From contig NZ_BCXI01000008.1 in NCBI RefSeq assembly GCF_001895025.1, positions 1 through 64,000 of the forward strand: a DNA stretch of 64,000 nucleotides, written 5' to 3'. Positions 7,348 to 15,987 of this stretch are shown one piece after another (position 1 is the stretch's first letter; each line of letters opens with the position of its first letter). Below the pieces are notes generated by a model. The model worked only from the letters and a program-made list of their open reading frames with translations, made no database searches and had not been told where the DNA came from. The translations under genes and the position numbers were made by a program. The DNA comes from Rhodococcus zopfii NBRC 100606 = JCM 9919 (GTDB taxonomy: Bacteria; Actinomycetota; Actinomycetes; Mycobacteriales; Mycobacteriaceae).

Positions 7348-9669
7348 ATGACTGCAGTGCACGACGACCTCGCCCGCGCCGCCGCCGAACGCCTCGCATC
7401 GCTCGACGAGCAGGAACAGCAGTGGGTCGACGAATTCATGGACGAGACCACGCTGTTCCTCGGCCCCGATCCGGAGATCATGCGTTCGCACCACATCACC
7501 TCGCGCAGCGAGATGGAGGAGGAATGCATCGCCAAGGGAGTCGACCCGCTCCAGGTGGATCGCATCCGCAAGCGCCTGGCCGGCGCCCTCGACGAGGGCT
7601 TCGAGATGTGCGAGGCGATGGGCGCGGCTCCCGGCGCCAAATGGGGTGACCTCACCACCGCCATCTATACCGCCGCCGGCGACGTGACATACCTGTCCTG
7701 CCACGGCGTGATCGCGTTCTCCGCGATCCTGCATCACCCGATCCGCTACATCATGAAGTACTGGAAGGACGAACCGACGGTCGGCATCAACCCGGGCGAC
7801 GGCTTCATCCACAACGACGCCCGCTTCGGCAACGTCCACAACACCGACCAGTCGATGATCATGCCGATCATCCGTGACGACCGGATCATCGCGTGGGTCG
7901 CGGCCACCATCCACGAGGGCGAGAACGGCGCGTGCGAGCCCGGCGGCATGCCCTCCGGCTCGGAGACACCCTTCGACGACGGCCTGCGGATGAGCCCGTT
8001 CAAGATCGTCGAACGGGGCGAGCTGCGCCGGGACCTGCTCACCTTCCTGCAGCACTCGGTGCGCGACCCGAAGCTGCAACTCGCCGATCTGAAGGTGAAG
8101 ATCGGTGCGGTGCAACGCATCCAGGAACGCATTGATGCGATCATCGACGAGGTCGGAGTGGAGACCTTCGTCGCCGCGCTGCGCATCACCGTCGAGGACG
8201 TCGAGGCCGAGGTGCGTCGCCGGATCCGCGAGCTGCCCGACGGAACCGTCCGGTTCAACCAGTTCATGGACTCGACGCTCAAAGAGAACATCCTCATCAA
8301 GCTCGCCTGCGCGATCACCGTCAAGGGCGACAAGATGACGATCGATCTGCGCGGCAGCGGACCGGAGATCCTCAACCGGGCCATCAATTCGCCGCTGTGT
8401 TCGGTCAAGTCGATGATGATGCAGGCCATCCTCGCGTTCTGGTGGCCGGATCTGCCGCGCTGCACGTCGGCGATGAGTCCGATCGACATCATCTCCGACG
8501 AGCACACCTGGTCCGACGCCGGCTACGACGCCCCGATGGGCCAATCCCTGCAGGCCTCGTTCCGCGGATTCTCGGCGTTGCAGAACCCGTGGGCGAAGCT
8601 GCAGTTCTCCAACCCGGAGAAGTTCTCCAACGTCATCGCCCCGTGGTTCAACCAGATCAACACCTTCCTGTGGGGTGGGGTCACCCAGCACGGTGACCAG
8701 GTCGGCAATCTGTGCGCCGACCTCAACGGCATGGGTGGCGGCGCGAAGGCGTTCCGGGACGGCGAGGACGCCGTATCGCCGCTGTTCTGCGCGATGGCCG
8801 ACACCGCCGAGCAGGAGGTCATGGAGGAGGAGGTGCCCTTCATGCAGCTGGTGAGCAAGCGGATCGTCCGCGACAACCAGGGCTTCGGCAAGCACCGCGG
8901 CGGCATGGGCTACGAGATGATCGTGGCGGCGGAAGGCACCCCGCTGTGGGGTTTCATGACGGTCACCTCGGGGGCGAAGTTCTCGTCCGTCTCCGGGCAG
9001 TTCGGCGGCTACGGCTGCAACACCTATCCGCTCGCGATGGTCAAGGGCGTCAACGTCTACGACGAACTGCGCCGCAACCCGGAACGATTCGACCTGTCCA
9101 TCGAGAAGGTGATGAACGAGCAGCCGTTCGAAGGGGCCGAGTACATCACCAGCCACATGGGCCTGCAGTTCGACGTCGCCAAGGACGGTGAGCTGTACAT
9201 GATGTCGCAGGGCACCGGCGGCGGTTACGGGGACCCGCTCGAACGCGCCCCGGAGGACGTCGTTGCGGATCTCGAGATCGACCGCATCTCGGGGAAGGTG
9301 GCCCACGACATCTACGGCGTCGTGTACGAGCCGCAGACCTTCGTCGTCGACATCGCGGCCACCGACGAGCTGCGCGCGTCGATGCGGCGAGCCCGGATCG
9401 CCCGCGGCGTTCCGTACGCACAGTTCGTCGAGCAGTTCGTCACCCCCGAACCTCCGAAGGACCTGCTCTACTACGGGGCCTGGGGTGATACCGAGGAACT
9501 GACCGCCACTCACTTCACCGTCCACGGTGCACAGCGGGTCACCACGACGATCGACAAGATGCCGATCATCATGATGCCCGACCGTCGCGAAGTGAAGATC
9601 TCCGAGCTGACCGCGCGGGTGAAGGAACTCGAGGCCAAGCACGGTGAGGTGGTCCACCGCAAGTCCTGA
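7348..9669 (+). CDS. Ketone carboxylase large subunit, HyuB-type (gamma-like)
   Basis: The 773-residue product is of the hydantoinase B/oxoprolinase family. Signatures include PGDGFIHNDARFGNVHNTD near 150, a conserved HEGENGACEPGG near 190, KHRGGMGYEMI near 515 and QGTGGGYGDPLER near 625. In acetone and acetophenone carboxylases the HyuB-type subunit carries the metal-dependent carboxylation site, where the activated ketone meets CO2. The length matches those subunits and is longer than usual HyuB. ATG 7348 follows AGGAGA by 7 nt; an out-of-frame ATG sits just before. It starts 25 bp after the previous stop. An unusual long hairpin follows the gene. Confidence 0.78.
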   Translation: MTAVHDDLARAAAERLASLDEQEQQWVDEFMDETTLFLGPDPEIMRSHHITSRSEMEEECIAKGVDPLQVDRIRKRLAGALDEGFEMCEAMGAAPGAKWGDLTTAIYTAAGDVTYLSCHGVIAFSAILHHPIRYIMKYWKDEPTVGINPGDGFIHNDARFGNVHNTDQSMIMPIIRDDRIIAWVAATIHEGENGACEPGGMPSGSETPFDDGLRMSPFKIVERGELRRDLLTFLQHSVRDPKLQLADLKVKIGAVQRIQERIDAIIDEVGVETFVAALRITVEDVEAEVRRRIRELPDGTVRFNQFMDSTLKENILIKLACAITVKGDKMTIDLRGSGPEILNRAINSPLCSVKSMMMQAILAFWWPDLPRCTSAMSPIDIISDEHTWSDAGYDAPMGQSLQASFRGFSALQNPWAKLQFSNPEKFSNVIAPWFNQINTFLWGGVTQHGDQVGNLCADLNGMGGGAKAFRDGEDAVSPLFCAMADTAEQEVMEEEVPFMQLVSKRIVRDNQGFGKHRGGMGYEMIVAAEGTPLWGFMTVTSGAKFSSVSGQFGGYGCNTYPLAMVKGVNVYDELRRNPERFDLSIEKVMNEQPFEGAEYITSHMGLQFDVAKDGELYMMSQGTGGGYGDPLERAPEDVVADLEIDRISGKVAHDIYGVVYEPQTFVVDIAATDELRASMRRARIARGVPYAQFVEQFVTPEPPKDLLYYGAWGDTEELTATHFTVHGAQRVTTTIDKMPIIMMPDRREVKISELTARVKELEAKHGEVVHRKS

Positions 9670-9691
9670 CCACCGTCCGCCCCGTCCACCC

Positions 9692-9722
9692 GGGTGCCCG
9701 CACGACGCGCGTGCGGGCACCC
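9692..9722 (+). other. 13-bp hairpin between fourth and fifth carboxylase genes
   Basis: GGGTGCCCGCACG (9692-9704) pairs perfectly with 9710-9722 around a 5-nt loop. It starts 22 nt after the stop of the HyuB gene and ends 22 nt before the ATG of the fifth gene. There is no T-tract, so it may act as a partial terminator or RNA-processing barrier that lowers expression of the last gene relative to the core subunits. Confidence 0.55.
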
Positions 9723-9744
9723 CCTCACCCCCGGAGACGACACG

Positions 9745-10557
9745 ATGACCACTTCGAAGCCCGAGTTCCTCGATGCACCGGCCTCGGGGCGCCGCACCCC
9801 CCTGATCGTCGATCATCTCGACTACAGCCAGCGGGTCCTGTTGCGCGGCAACCCGATTCCCTGGGACGACCCGACCGCACTGTCGAACCTGTTCAACCAA
9901 GCGCACGGGCTGCTGCGCCCGGACGTCACGCTGCTCGACCTCGGCGCCTACTATCGGATCCTCGCTCGGGACCCCCGCCTGCAGGATGCGATGACCGCAC
10001 GGTCGCGTCCCGGATACGCGCTGCGCGTCCTGCTCGGTGACCCGTCGGCCGGCCGGGCCGCGGCGACGCTGGTCGCCACCGTGGCCGGCACGACCCGGCT
10101 GCCGCTCGTCCTACAGATCCCGTCGCCTCGTGCGTGGCTGGCGCAGACACATCCGGGAACGACGGAGGATCTCGACGCCGACCGGGTGGAGAGCGCGGCG
10201 ATGTACGTCGCCGACTGGCTTCGCGGGTTCGCCGACGTGCCGGTCGCGGCGCTGCTGCTCGACGAGCGCGCGGCCGGCGGTGTGCCCGCCGTGCCCGCCG
10301 ACACGTACACGCCCATCGGCAACGTCGCCGTGCACTACCGGTGGGAGCTCGGGCTGCGTGACGACCCGAGCGTGTCGTTCGGTGGACGTGACGGGGATGT
10401 ACTCGGCGACGACTTCTGGCTCGGCGACCACGCCGCCGTGCCCGCGGCGTCCGCGGCGTTCCGGCTCACCCGGCTGCCCGAGAGTGCGGTGCCCGAAACG
10501 GTGCTGGCCCGGCTGGCCGACCTGGACCGTGAGGGCGTTCGATCCGGGGCGATGTGA
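9745..10557 (+). CDS. Fifth gene of carboxylase operon, epsilon-like candidate
   Basis: The 270-residue product (about 29 kDa) has no domain that I recognise with certainty. It is soluble, without signal or membrane segments. Its place after the HyuB gene and its size resemble the 34-kDa epsilon subunit of acetophenone carboxylase, which is needed for activity but does not stay in the core complex. Visible segments: VDHLDYSQRVLLRG near 25, a central VLQIPSPRAWL near 125 and a Gly/Asp-rich DGDVLGDDFWLGDH near 222. GGAGA lies 8 nt before ATG 9745. The hairpin before it could set a different expression level. The functional link is inferred from context only. Confidence 0.6.
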   Translation: MTTSKPEFLDAPASGRRTPLIVDHLDYSQRVLLRGNPIPWDDPTALSNLFNQAHGLLRPDVTLLDLGAYYRILARDPRLQDAMTARSRPGYALRVLLGDPSAGRAAATLVATVAGTTRLPLVLQIPSPRAWLAQTHPGTTEDLDADRVESAAMYVADWLRGFADVPVAALLLDERAAGGVPAVPADTYTPIGNVAVHYRWELGLRDDPSVSFGGRDGDVLGDDFWLGDHAAVPAASAAFRLTRLPESAVPETVLARLADLDREGVRSGAM

Positions 10558-10638
10558 CGACCGGCCCGGATATCGCGCGGAGCCGACCGGATACCCTCGA
10601 GTGAGGCAGGTCACCACGGCGTGGGCAAGGGGAACGCG

Positions 10639-12453
10639 ATGAAGAACGCAGACCGACGACTGACGGTGGCGGTCGCCCGTGCCGGGTTCCTCGATTCCGG
10701 GGAGCCGGACGAGTCCCTGGTGTCGCCGGTCGTGTCCGCGTCGTGGCAGCGGTCGCAGGCGGCCGGGGTGCAGCCCTCCGGTGGCGACGTCGGGTTCGTC
10801 GGTGACGTCAACCGGGATTCCCGGCTGGTGCAATGCGCGATGTCCGTTTTCGACAGGCTCGCGGCGGACATCGTCGACGTTCCCGTCAGCATCGCACTGA
10901 CCGATGCGAAAGCGCAGGTGCTGATGAGGATCGACGGTGCCCGCAGCATCGGGCGCCTCCTCGACCGGGTCTCGCTCGCCCCCGGCTTCGACTACCGCGA
11001 GGCCGAGATCGGCACCAACGGCGTGGGGACCGTGCTCGAATCCGGACAGCCCGTCCAGATCGAGGGCGCCGAGCACTTCCACGACCGGTTCCAACCGTTC
11101 GCGTGTTCCGGCGCCCCGATCCGCGACCCGTTCAGCGGCCGCATCGCGGGTGTCGTCGACCTCAGCTGTCTCTCGGAGCATTCTTCGCCGCTGCTCGCGA
11201 GCGTCGTGCGCAGCGCCGCATCCGAGATCGAACTGAACCTGTTCCGCGATCGCAGCGCCCGTCAGCACGCACTGTTCGACGCGTTCGTCCGCGCCGACGC
11301 CCGCGGCGGGACGGCGCTGCTGGCCACGGGCAGCGCGATGTCGCTGGCCAATCCGCTCGCCCACGCCATCCTGGGGCCGGAGGATCAGCGCCGCGTCGGC
11401 GAGCACGTCGACTACATGATCGGCCATCGCGACCGCATCGACGAGAACATCGAACTGCCGGACGGTGTCTTCGTCCGGGTGCGGGCCGTCCGGATCCGGG
11501 CGGGTGAGGACAACGCCGGATACCTGATCGAGGTGTCCGAAACCACCGCCGTGGCGGCCGCGATCCCGGCCGCGGTCCGCCCTGTCGTCCCGCCCCGGGT
11601 GCCCCCGCATCGGGCGGGTCTGGCTGCCGCAGGAACCGGGAGGTTGCGGGCCGGCGGCGGCTCGTCCCTGTGGACCCGGGCCTGCAACGAGATCGAGGAC
11701 GCGGTGCGGGCGGGGGAGCGGGTGCTGGTCACCGGGGAGCCCGGTACGGGCAAGGCCTCGCTGGCGTCCGAGATCTTCCACTCGGTGGTGCCCGGCGGGC
11801 GCAGCATCCTCGTCGACGGCAGCACCGACCTCTCCGGGCTCGGCGTCGAGTCCGCAACTCCCACCCTGTATGTGCTGCGCAACATTCGATCCATGCCCGA
11901 ACCGGTCGTCGCGACCCTGGCGGCGGCGTTGGACCGGCCCGGTCCCGACCATGTGTTCGTCGTCGCCACCATGCAGGATTCGGACGAACCGGCGCCGGAG
12001 TTCCTCGTTCCGTTGCTCGACGCGCTCGAGCGAACCGTGCACGTGCCCGCGCTGCGGCACCGCACCGACGACATCCCCGGGGTGGCCGCGGAGGTGCTTC
12101 GGACGATCACCGGCTCGTCGAGCCGCGAGCTCACGCCCGACGCGATGCGCCTGCTGGTGAGCTACCCGTGGCCGCGCAACATCCACGAGCTGGAGGCTGC
12201 GCTGCGCAGCGCCGTCGCGCTGCGGCCGGCCGGGCGGATCACGCGGGACGACCTGCCGGAATGGTGCCATCACGGGCCGGGCCGCAGGCTGAGTGCCGTC
12301 GAGGCGGCCGAGCGCGACGTGGTGGCCCGAGCGTTGCGGGATACCGGCGGAAACCGAGCGGAAGCTGCTCGTGCACTGGGAATTTCACGGTCGTCGCTGT
12401 ACCGGAAGCTGGCCAAGTTCGGGCTTGCCGACGGTGCGGAGCCGGCAGGGTGA
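10639..12453 (+). CDS. AcoR-type transcriptional activator (GAF, degenerate AAA+, Fis HTH)
   Basis: The 604-residue protein has an N-terminal GAF-like sensor (about 60-215), a middle AAA+-like part (about 330-510) and a C-terminal Fis helix-turn-helix (NRAEAARALGISRSSLYRKL near 575). The Walker A is intact (GEPGTGKAS), but the Walker B place reads TLYVLRNI without Asp-Glu, and the GAFTGA loop that contacts sigma-54 is absent. Actinobacteria lack sigma-54 and use such proteins with ordinary sigma factors, as in MimR. It likely senses the ketone or an aromatic or alcohol effector and activates the operon upstream through the dyads at 2511 or 2681. ATG 10639 follows AAGGGGA; GTG 10621 is an alternative. 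Confidence 0.75.
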   Translation: MKNADRRLTVAVARAGFLDSGEPDESLVSPVVSASWQRSQAAGVQPSGGDVGFVGDVNRDSRLVQCAMSVFDRLAADIVDVPVSIALTDAKAQVLMRIDGARSIGRLLDRVSLAPGFDYREAEIGTNGVGTVLESGQPVQIEGAEHFHDRFQPFACSGAPIRDPFSGRIAGVVDLSCLSEHSSPLLASVVRSAASEIELNLFRDRSARQHALFDAFVRADARGGTALLATGSAMSLANPLAHAILGPEDQRRVGEHVDYMIGHRDRIDENIELPDGVFVRVRAVRIRAGEDNAGYLIEVSETTAVAAAIPAAVRPVVPPRVPPHRAGLAAAGTGRLRAGGGSSLWTRACNEIEDAVRAGERVLVTGEPGTGKASLASEIFHSVVPGGRSILVDGSTDLSGLGVESATPTLYVLRNIRSMPEPVVATLAAALDRPGPDHVFVVATMQDSDEPAPEFLVPLLDALERTVHVPALRHRTDDIPGVAAEVLRTITGSSSRELTPDAMRLLVSYPWPRNIHELEAALRSAVALRPAGRITRDDLPEWCHHGPGRRLSAVEAAERDVVARALRDTGGNRAEAARALGISRSSLYRKLAKFGLADGAEPAG

Positions 12454-12466
12454 TCCTCGGACGGGC

Positions 12467-13444
12467 TCAGCGCCCCGGAACGGGCGCTTCGCCCAACATC
12501 CGGCGGGTGACGAACCGTCGCGGCATCCCCGACAGGGGATCGGCGAATTCCAGTTCCCGCGCGAGCAATTGGAGCGGAAGGGAATGATCGTCCGGCGCTT
12601 CGGGCAGCAGGTCGGGATACCAGCGGTCGCCCAGGATTCCGGCGCCGAGCGCTGCCAGATGCACCCGCAACTGGTGCATGCGTCCGGTACGCGGCCGCAG
12701 GATCGTGTGCAGTACGGCTCGTCCGGAGGCGCTCACGCCGGTCCCGAGCACCTCGATCAGCGTCTCCGAGTTGGGCTCGCGGGAGCTGTCGACGACGACC
12801 CTCAATTCGCCGCGCCGGGATTCGATGTGGTTGCGGTAGACGACGGGTACGGCGCGCCCGGCAAGCGCCGGTGCGTGCGGGTCCCACCCGGACGGGAGCG
12901 CCGACACCGCCTCGTAGATCTTCGTTACCTGCCGCTTCTCGAACAGCGTCTGGTAGGCGCCGCGCGTTTCGGGACGAGCCGAGAACATCACCAGACCGGC
13001 GGTCGCTCGGTCGAGTCGATGGATCGGCGTCAGGTCCGGGTTGTGGAGGCGGGTCCGCAATCGGACGAGCGCGGACTCGCGGAGGTACCGCCCGCCCGGG
13101 GTGGTGGGGAGGAAATGCGGCTTGTCGATCACGACGAGGTCGTCGTCGACGTGCAGGATCTCCTCGTCGAACGGCACCGGTTCTTCCACCGGCAGGTCGC
13201 GGTAGTACCAGACGAACCGGTGCGTGTTCAGCGCCGTGCCGCGACCGATCGCACTGCCGTCGGTTCCCACGATTTCGCCGGCGTCGAACCGTCGGTGCAG
13301 GTCGTCGGGGTCCAGGTGGTCGAACCTCGCGACGACGTATTCGGCGATCGTCGCCCACGGCCCGGATGCCGGGACGCGCAGCCGTGTCGGTCCGACGCCG
13401 TGCCTGACGGGTAGAGGTGAAGGCATAGGCACGTACGTCATCAT
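12467..13444 (-). CDS. RluA-family pseudouridine synthase
   Basis: The product of about 325 residues carries the catalytic signature PIHRLDRATAGLV, where the Asp attacks the uracil ring, preceded by DDLVVIDKPHFLPTTPGGRYL, typical of the RluA/RluC/RluD group. The N-terminal part could be a degenerate S4-like region. It would convert uridine to pseudouridine in rRNA or tRNA. Actinobacterial relatives start with a Pro-rich segment before the LPVRHGVGPTRLRVP motif seen here. Start choice is open: ATG 13444 or 13441 after GGTGGG, or ATG 13426. It is convergent with the AcoR-type gene, 13 bp apart, and has no functional link with it. Confidence 0.82.
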   Translation of the reverse strand: MMTYVPMPSPLPVRHGVGPTRLRVPASGPWATIAEYVVARFDHLDPDDLHRRFDAGEIVGTDGSAIGRGTALNTHRFVWYYRDLPVEEPVPFDEEILHVDDDLVVIDKPHFLPTTPGGRYLRESALVRLRTRLHNPDLTPIHRLDRATAGLVMFSARPETRGAYQTLFEKRQVTKIYEAVSALPSGWDPHAPALAGRAVPVVYRNHIESRRGELRVVVDSSREPNSETLIEVLGTGVSASGRAVLHTILRPRTGRMHQLRVHLAALGAGILGDRWYPDLLPEAPDDHSLPLQLLARELEFADPLSGMPRRFVTRRMLGEAPVPGR

Positions 13445-13556
13445 CCCACCGGTCCCCGGCACGCCGACCGGGCGGTCGTCGGATTCCGGGAGTGGCTCTG
13501 CGGAGGTTCTCCGAGCGAAGAGCCTTCACGGCTCCGGAACAGCCCGAGTGCGACGA

Positions 13557-14414
13557 TTACACGGGCGTGCCATCGGATGTGGAAGCTCTGGACCGGGACC
13601 AGAATCGGCGTAGTGCGGTAGCCAGTTGTACGGGTTGCTCGAGGGCCGGAATCACGCGCGCGTCGGTGATGGTGACCTCGGTCGCGCACGACATCTGTGC
13701 GACAGCGGTGCGTGCCTGTTCCGGTGTCCATTCGCCGCGATCGTCGGTGGTGACGAACAGGGTGGGGCACCGAATCTCGCGCGCTGCCCATAGGAGGTCG
13801 GTGCGATTGAGGATGGCCGACCGGATCGCCGTGATCGTGGCGTCGCTCCCCGCCGTGGCGAGGCAATCGTCGATCAACGCGACCGCCTCCGTATCGGTCT
13901 TGCGGGTGGTGTCGGTCAGGAGGGTGGACATGATCGCCGATCGGACCGGACCGCGCGCGCCGGCAGCGCGGTAGAGCGGCAGCAGCAGGCGAACTTTCAG
14001 CCGCAACGCGACGCCGATGGGAAAGGTCGGCGCGCTGATGGCGACAAGGCTGCGGATCATGTCGGGATGGGTTGCTGCGAGTTCCATCCCGACGTGCCCG
14101 CCCCAGGCGTTGCCGAGCCAGTCGATCGGCTGTCCGCCGAAATCGGTGGCGAGGGCCGTGACGACCTGTGCGGCCGCACGTGTGCAGGCGCTGATGTTCA
14201 CCGGTTCGGTGAGCGCATCGCTGGCACCGCACGACGGTGCGTCGATGAGGAAGAAGCGTCGATCGGGTATGTGCGGCACCAGGCGGGACCAACTCGACGA
14301 GTCGACGAACATGCTGTGCCAGGCCACAACTGGGCTTCCTTCGCCGACGATGTGTACCGCGAGATCGCCGAGGTCGGTGTGGATCATCGTGGTCTCCCAC
14401 GGGGTGTTGGTCAT
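13557..14414 (-). CDS. Alpha/beta hydrolase
   Basis: The 285-residue protein has the alpha/beta hydrolase fold: an oxyanion region around VVAWHSMFVDSSSW, LIDAPSCGASD, and a nucleophile elbow at WLGNAWGGH. The elbow has Asn-Ala-Trp where Gly-x-Ser-x-Gly is expected, so the nucleophile Ser is missing and the position reads A or N. A candidate acid lies near TTDDRGEW. The protein may therefore be a non-hydrolytic member (for example a C-C lyase or a binding protein), or use another residue. ATG 14414 has GGGAGG upstream. It is transcribed away from a TetR gene with two operators between them, so it is the probable target of that regulator. Confidence 0.65.
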   Translation of the reverse strand: MTNTPWETTMIHTDLGDLAVHIVGEGSPVVAWHSMFVDSSSWSRLVPHIPDRRFFLIDAPSCGASDALTEPVNISACTRAAAQVVTALATDFGGQPIDWLGNAWGGHVGMELAATHPDMIRSLVAISAPTFPIGVALRLKVRLLLPLYRAAGARGPVRSAIMSTLLTDTTRKTDTEAVALIDDCLATAGSDATITAIRSAILNRTDLLWAAREIRCPTLFVTTDDRGEWTPEQARTAVAQMSCATEVTITDARVIPALEQPVQLATALRRFWSRSRASTSDGTPV

Positions 14415-14436
14415 GGACGTGCCGCCTCCCGATATT

Positions 14437-14493
14437 TTCGACTTACATTGAGTAAACCCGAATCCGAAATCAACATACACCGAGTAAGTCGAA
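14437..14493. promoter_or_regulatory. Two inverted TetR operator copies
   Basis: Both sites contain the small palindrome TAC-N5-GTA, flanked on one side by AAGTCGAA: 14437-14456 on the minus strand and 14474-14493 on the plus strand. The two copies face away from each other and together form a long imperfect inverted repeat with 10-bp arms (TTCGACTTAC / GTAAGTCGAA). They sit between the hydrolase and TetR starts, ideal for joint repression of both. Confidence 0.7.
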
Positions 14494-14511
14494 TATGGGT
14501 AGGCTGTTCCT

Positions 14512-15117
14512 GTGGTTCGTGAGTACAGGTCGAAACTTCGAGAACAGCAGGCTCGGGTCAACCGTGAAGCAGTGGTGGTGGTCGCCACCGAGATGTTCAC
14601 GTCCCGTGGATGGGTGGCCACGACCATGGCCGACGTCGCGGATGCTGCGCACCTGACCAGGCAGACGGTCTACCAGCAGTTCAACGGGAAACTCGCGCTC
14701 CTCGACGCCTGTATCGTCCACGCTCTCGCCGGCGGAGACGGTGCGCGCGTGCGCGATCAGCCGACGTTCCAGGCGATGGGTGCCGGCGACCGGGAGGCTC
14801 GCATTCGAGCCGGTGGGCGCTGGTTGCGGGGTGCCCACGAGCGGTCGGCGGCCATTCAGTATGTCCTGGATCAGGCGGCGGTGACCGACAACGCCGCCGC
14901 AGCCCGATTGGCCGAGCGGGAAGCGGCCCGCTGGCAGGAGGTCGCACATGCGGCGACTCTGATAGTCGGGAATCGACCGAGTGACGAGGTCGTCGATGCA
15001 CTGTGGGTGTTGGCCGGTCGTCGGTGGTGGTTGTTGCTGGTCGGTGAGCGAGGCTGGACCGGCGAGCGATGGGAGCGATGGTTCGCGAGCGCTGCCGCCG
15101 CCACCTTCGCTCTCTGA
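14512..15117 (+). CDS. TetR-family transcriptional regulator
   Basis: The 201-residue protein begins with a TetR DNA-binding domain (about residues 15-65): ATEMFTSRGWVATTMADVADAAHLTRQTVYQQF. The C-terminal ligand domain is variable, as usual. It is divergent from the alpha/beta hydrolase gene and the two operator copies lie immediately upstream, 18 bp before GTG 14512, suggesting autorepression and control of the hydrolase. GGTAGG upstream can serve as ribosome binding site. The effector is unknown; it may be the hydrolase substrate or product. Confidence 0.85.
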   Translation: MVREYRSKLREQQARVNREAVVVVATEMFTSRGWVATTMADVADAAHLTRQTVYQQFNGKLALLDACIVHALAGGDGARVRDQPTFQAMGAGDREARIRAGGRWLRGAHERSAAIQYVLDQAAVTDNAAAARLAEREAARWQEVAHAATLIVGNRPSDEVVDALWVLAGRRWWLLLVGERGWTGERWERWFASAAAATFAL

Positions 15118-15158
15118 ACCGTGGCCGGTCGGATCCGGCTCGGGAAATGCATCCCTGC

Positions 15159-15959
15159 CTAACCGTGCCGTGCCAGGTCCTCGCACAGGATGCCCGGCCA
15201 GCGGGCGAGATCGGCCGGCGTGCGGGCCACCTCGAGCGTGGCGTCGGGCAGAAGGTCCCGCAACGCCTCCGCCGTGGACACCGGGTGACCGGGATCGTCG
15301 ATCCAGGCGAGAATCGTTGTGGGAACGTCGATCTTGGCGACCTCGTCGGGGTCGGGCAGGTCGCTCAGGGCGGCTCCCCGGAACAGCGACGGAAGCAGGT
15401 TTTCGACAACGTCCGGCACGGTCTCGGGAGTCCCGGCGGTTGCGGGGGGCCGGGGCAGGGCGAGGTCGGCCCCGAGGAACGCGCCGAGTCCCCGCTCCTC
15501 GATGATCAGGGCATTGTGCCGGTAGCTCTCTGCCTTCGCGGCGCGGGTGCCCCACGCGGTCGCCGGCACCAGCAAGGTCAGGCCGCTGAACCGGCCCGGG
15601 TCCCGGACCGCTGCGTGCAGCAGGGTACCGGCGCCCATCGACGGGCCGACGCCGTGCACCTGCTCGCCGGGGAACCAGTGGTCGAGCAGGCGCAGCAGGT
15701 CGTCGGCCAGAACCTGCCAGCGGTAGTCCTCCGGCGCCGCGCGTCCCGTCGAACGGCCGTGCCCGCGCGCGTCGTACCGGAGAAGCCGGGTTCCGCTGAG
15801 CCCGCGCCCGAGGTCGAGATCCATGAGGCGGTCGCGATGACGGCTGGAGGTGAGTCCGTGGAGTTGCACAACCGGGTGGCCACCCTCGTCGCTCAGCTCC
15901 ACATCCAGTTCGGCTCCCGGAACACTGAAGGTCGGCACGGCAGCTCCTAGGTCGGTCAT
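15159..15959 (-). CDS. Alpha/beta hydrolase
   Basis: The 266-residue protein has a complete set of alpha/beta-hydrolase motifs: VVQLHGLTSS (oxyanion), LLRYDARGHGRSTG, the nucleophile elbow GVGPSMGAGT with Ser, and a late WIDDPGHPVS with candidate Asp and His. It is of the class of lipase/esterase or haloperoxidase-like enzymes of about 260-280 residues. It is encoded against the TetR gene (convergent) and 28 bp from the divergent condensation-GNAT gene, with which it could share a control region. The substrate is unknown. Confidence 0.8.
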   Translation of the reverse strand: MTDLGAAVPTFSVPGAELDVELSDEGGHPVVQLHGLTSSRHRDRLMDLDLGRGLSGTRLLRYDARGHGRSTGRAAPEDYRWQVLADDLLRLLDHWFPGEQVHGVGPSMGAGTLLHAAVRDPGRFSGLTLLVPATAWGTRAAKAESYRHNALIIEERGLGAFLGADLALPRPPATAGTPETVPDVVENLLPSLFRGAALSDLPDPDEVAKIDVPTTILAWIDDPGHPVSTAEALRDLLPDATLEVARTPADLARWPGILCEDLARHG

Positions 15960-15987
15960 CGCTGAGGAAGGCGCCTAGGATACCGCC

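Noticed and set aside
7312-9906. Very long minus-strand open frame (864 codons) opposite the HyuB-type gene.
   Set aside because: Same shadow effect; the sense strand has clear family signatures and ribosome site.
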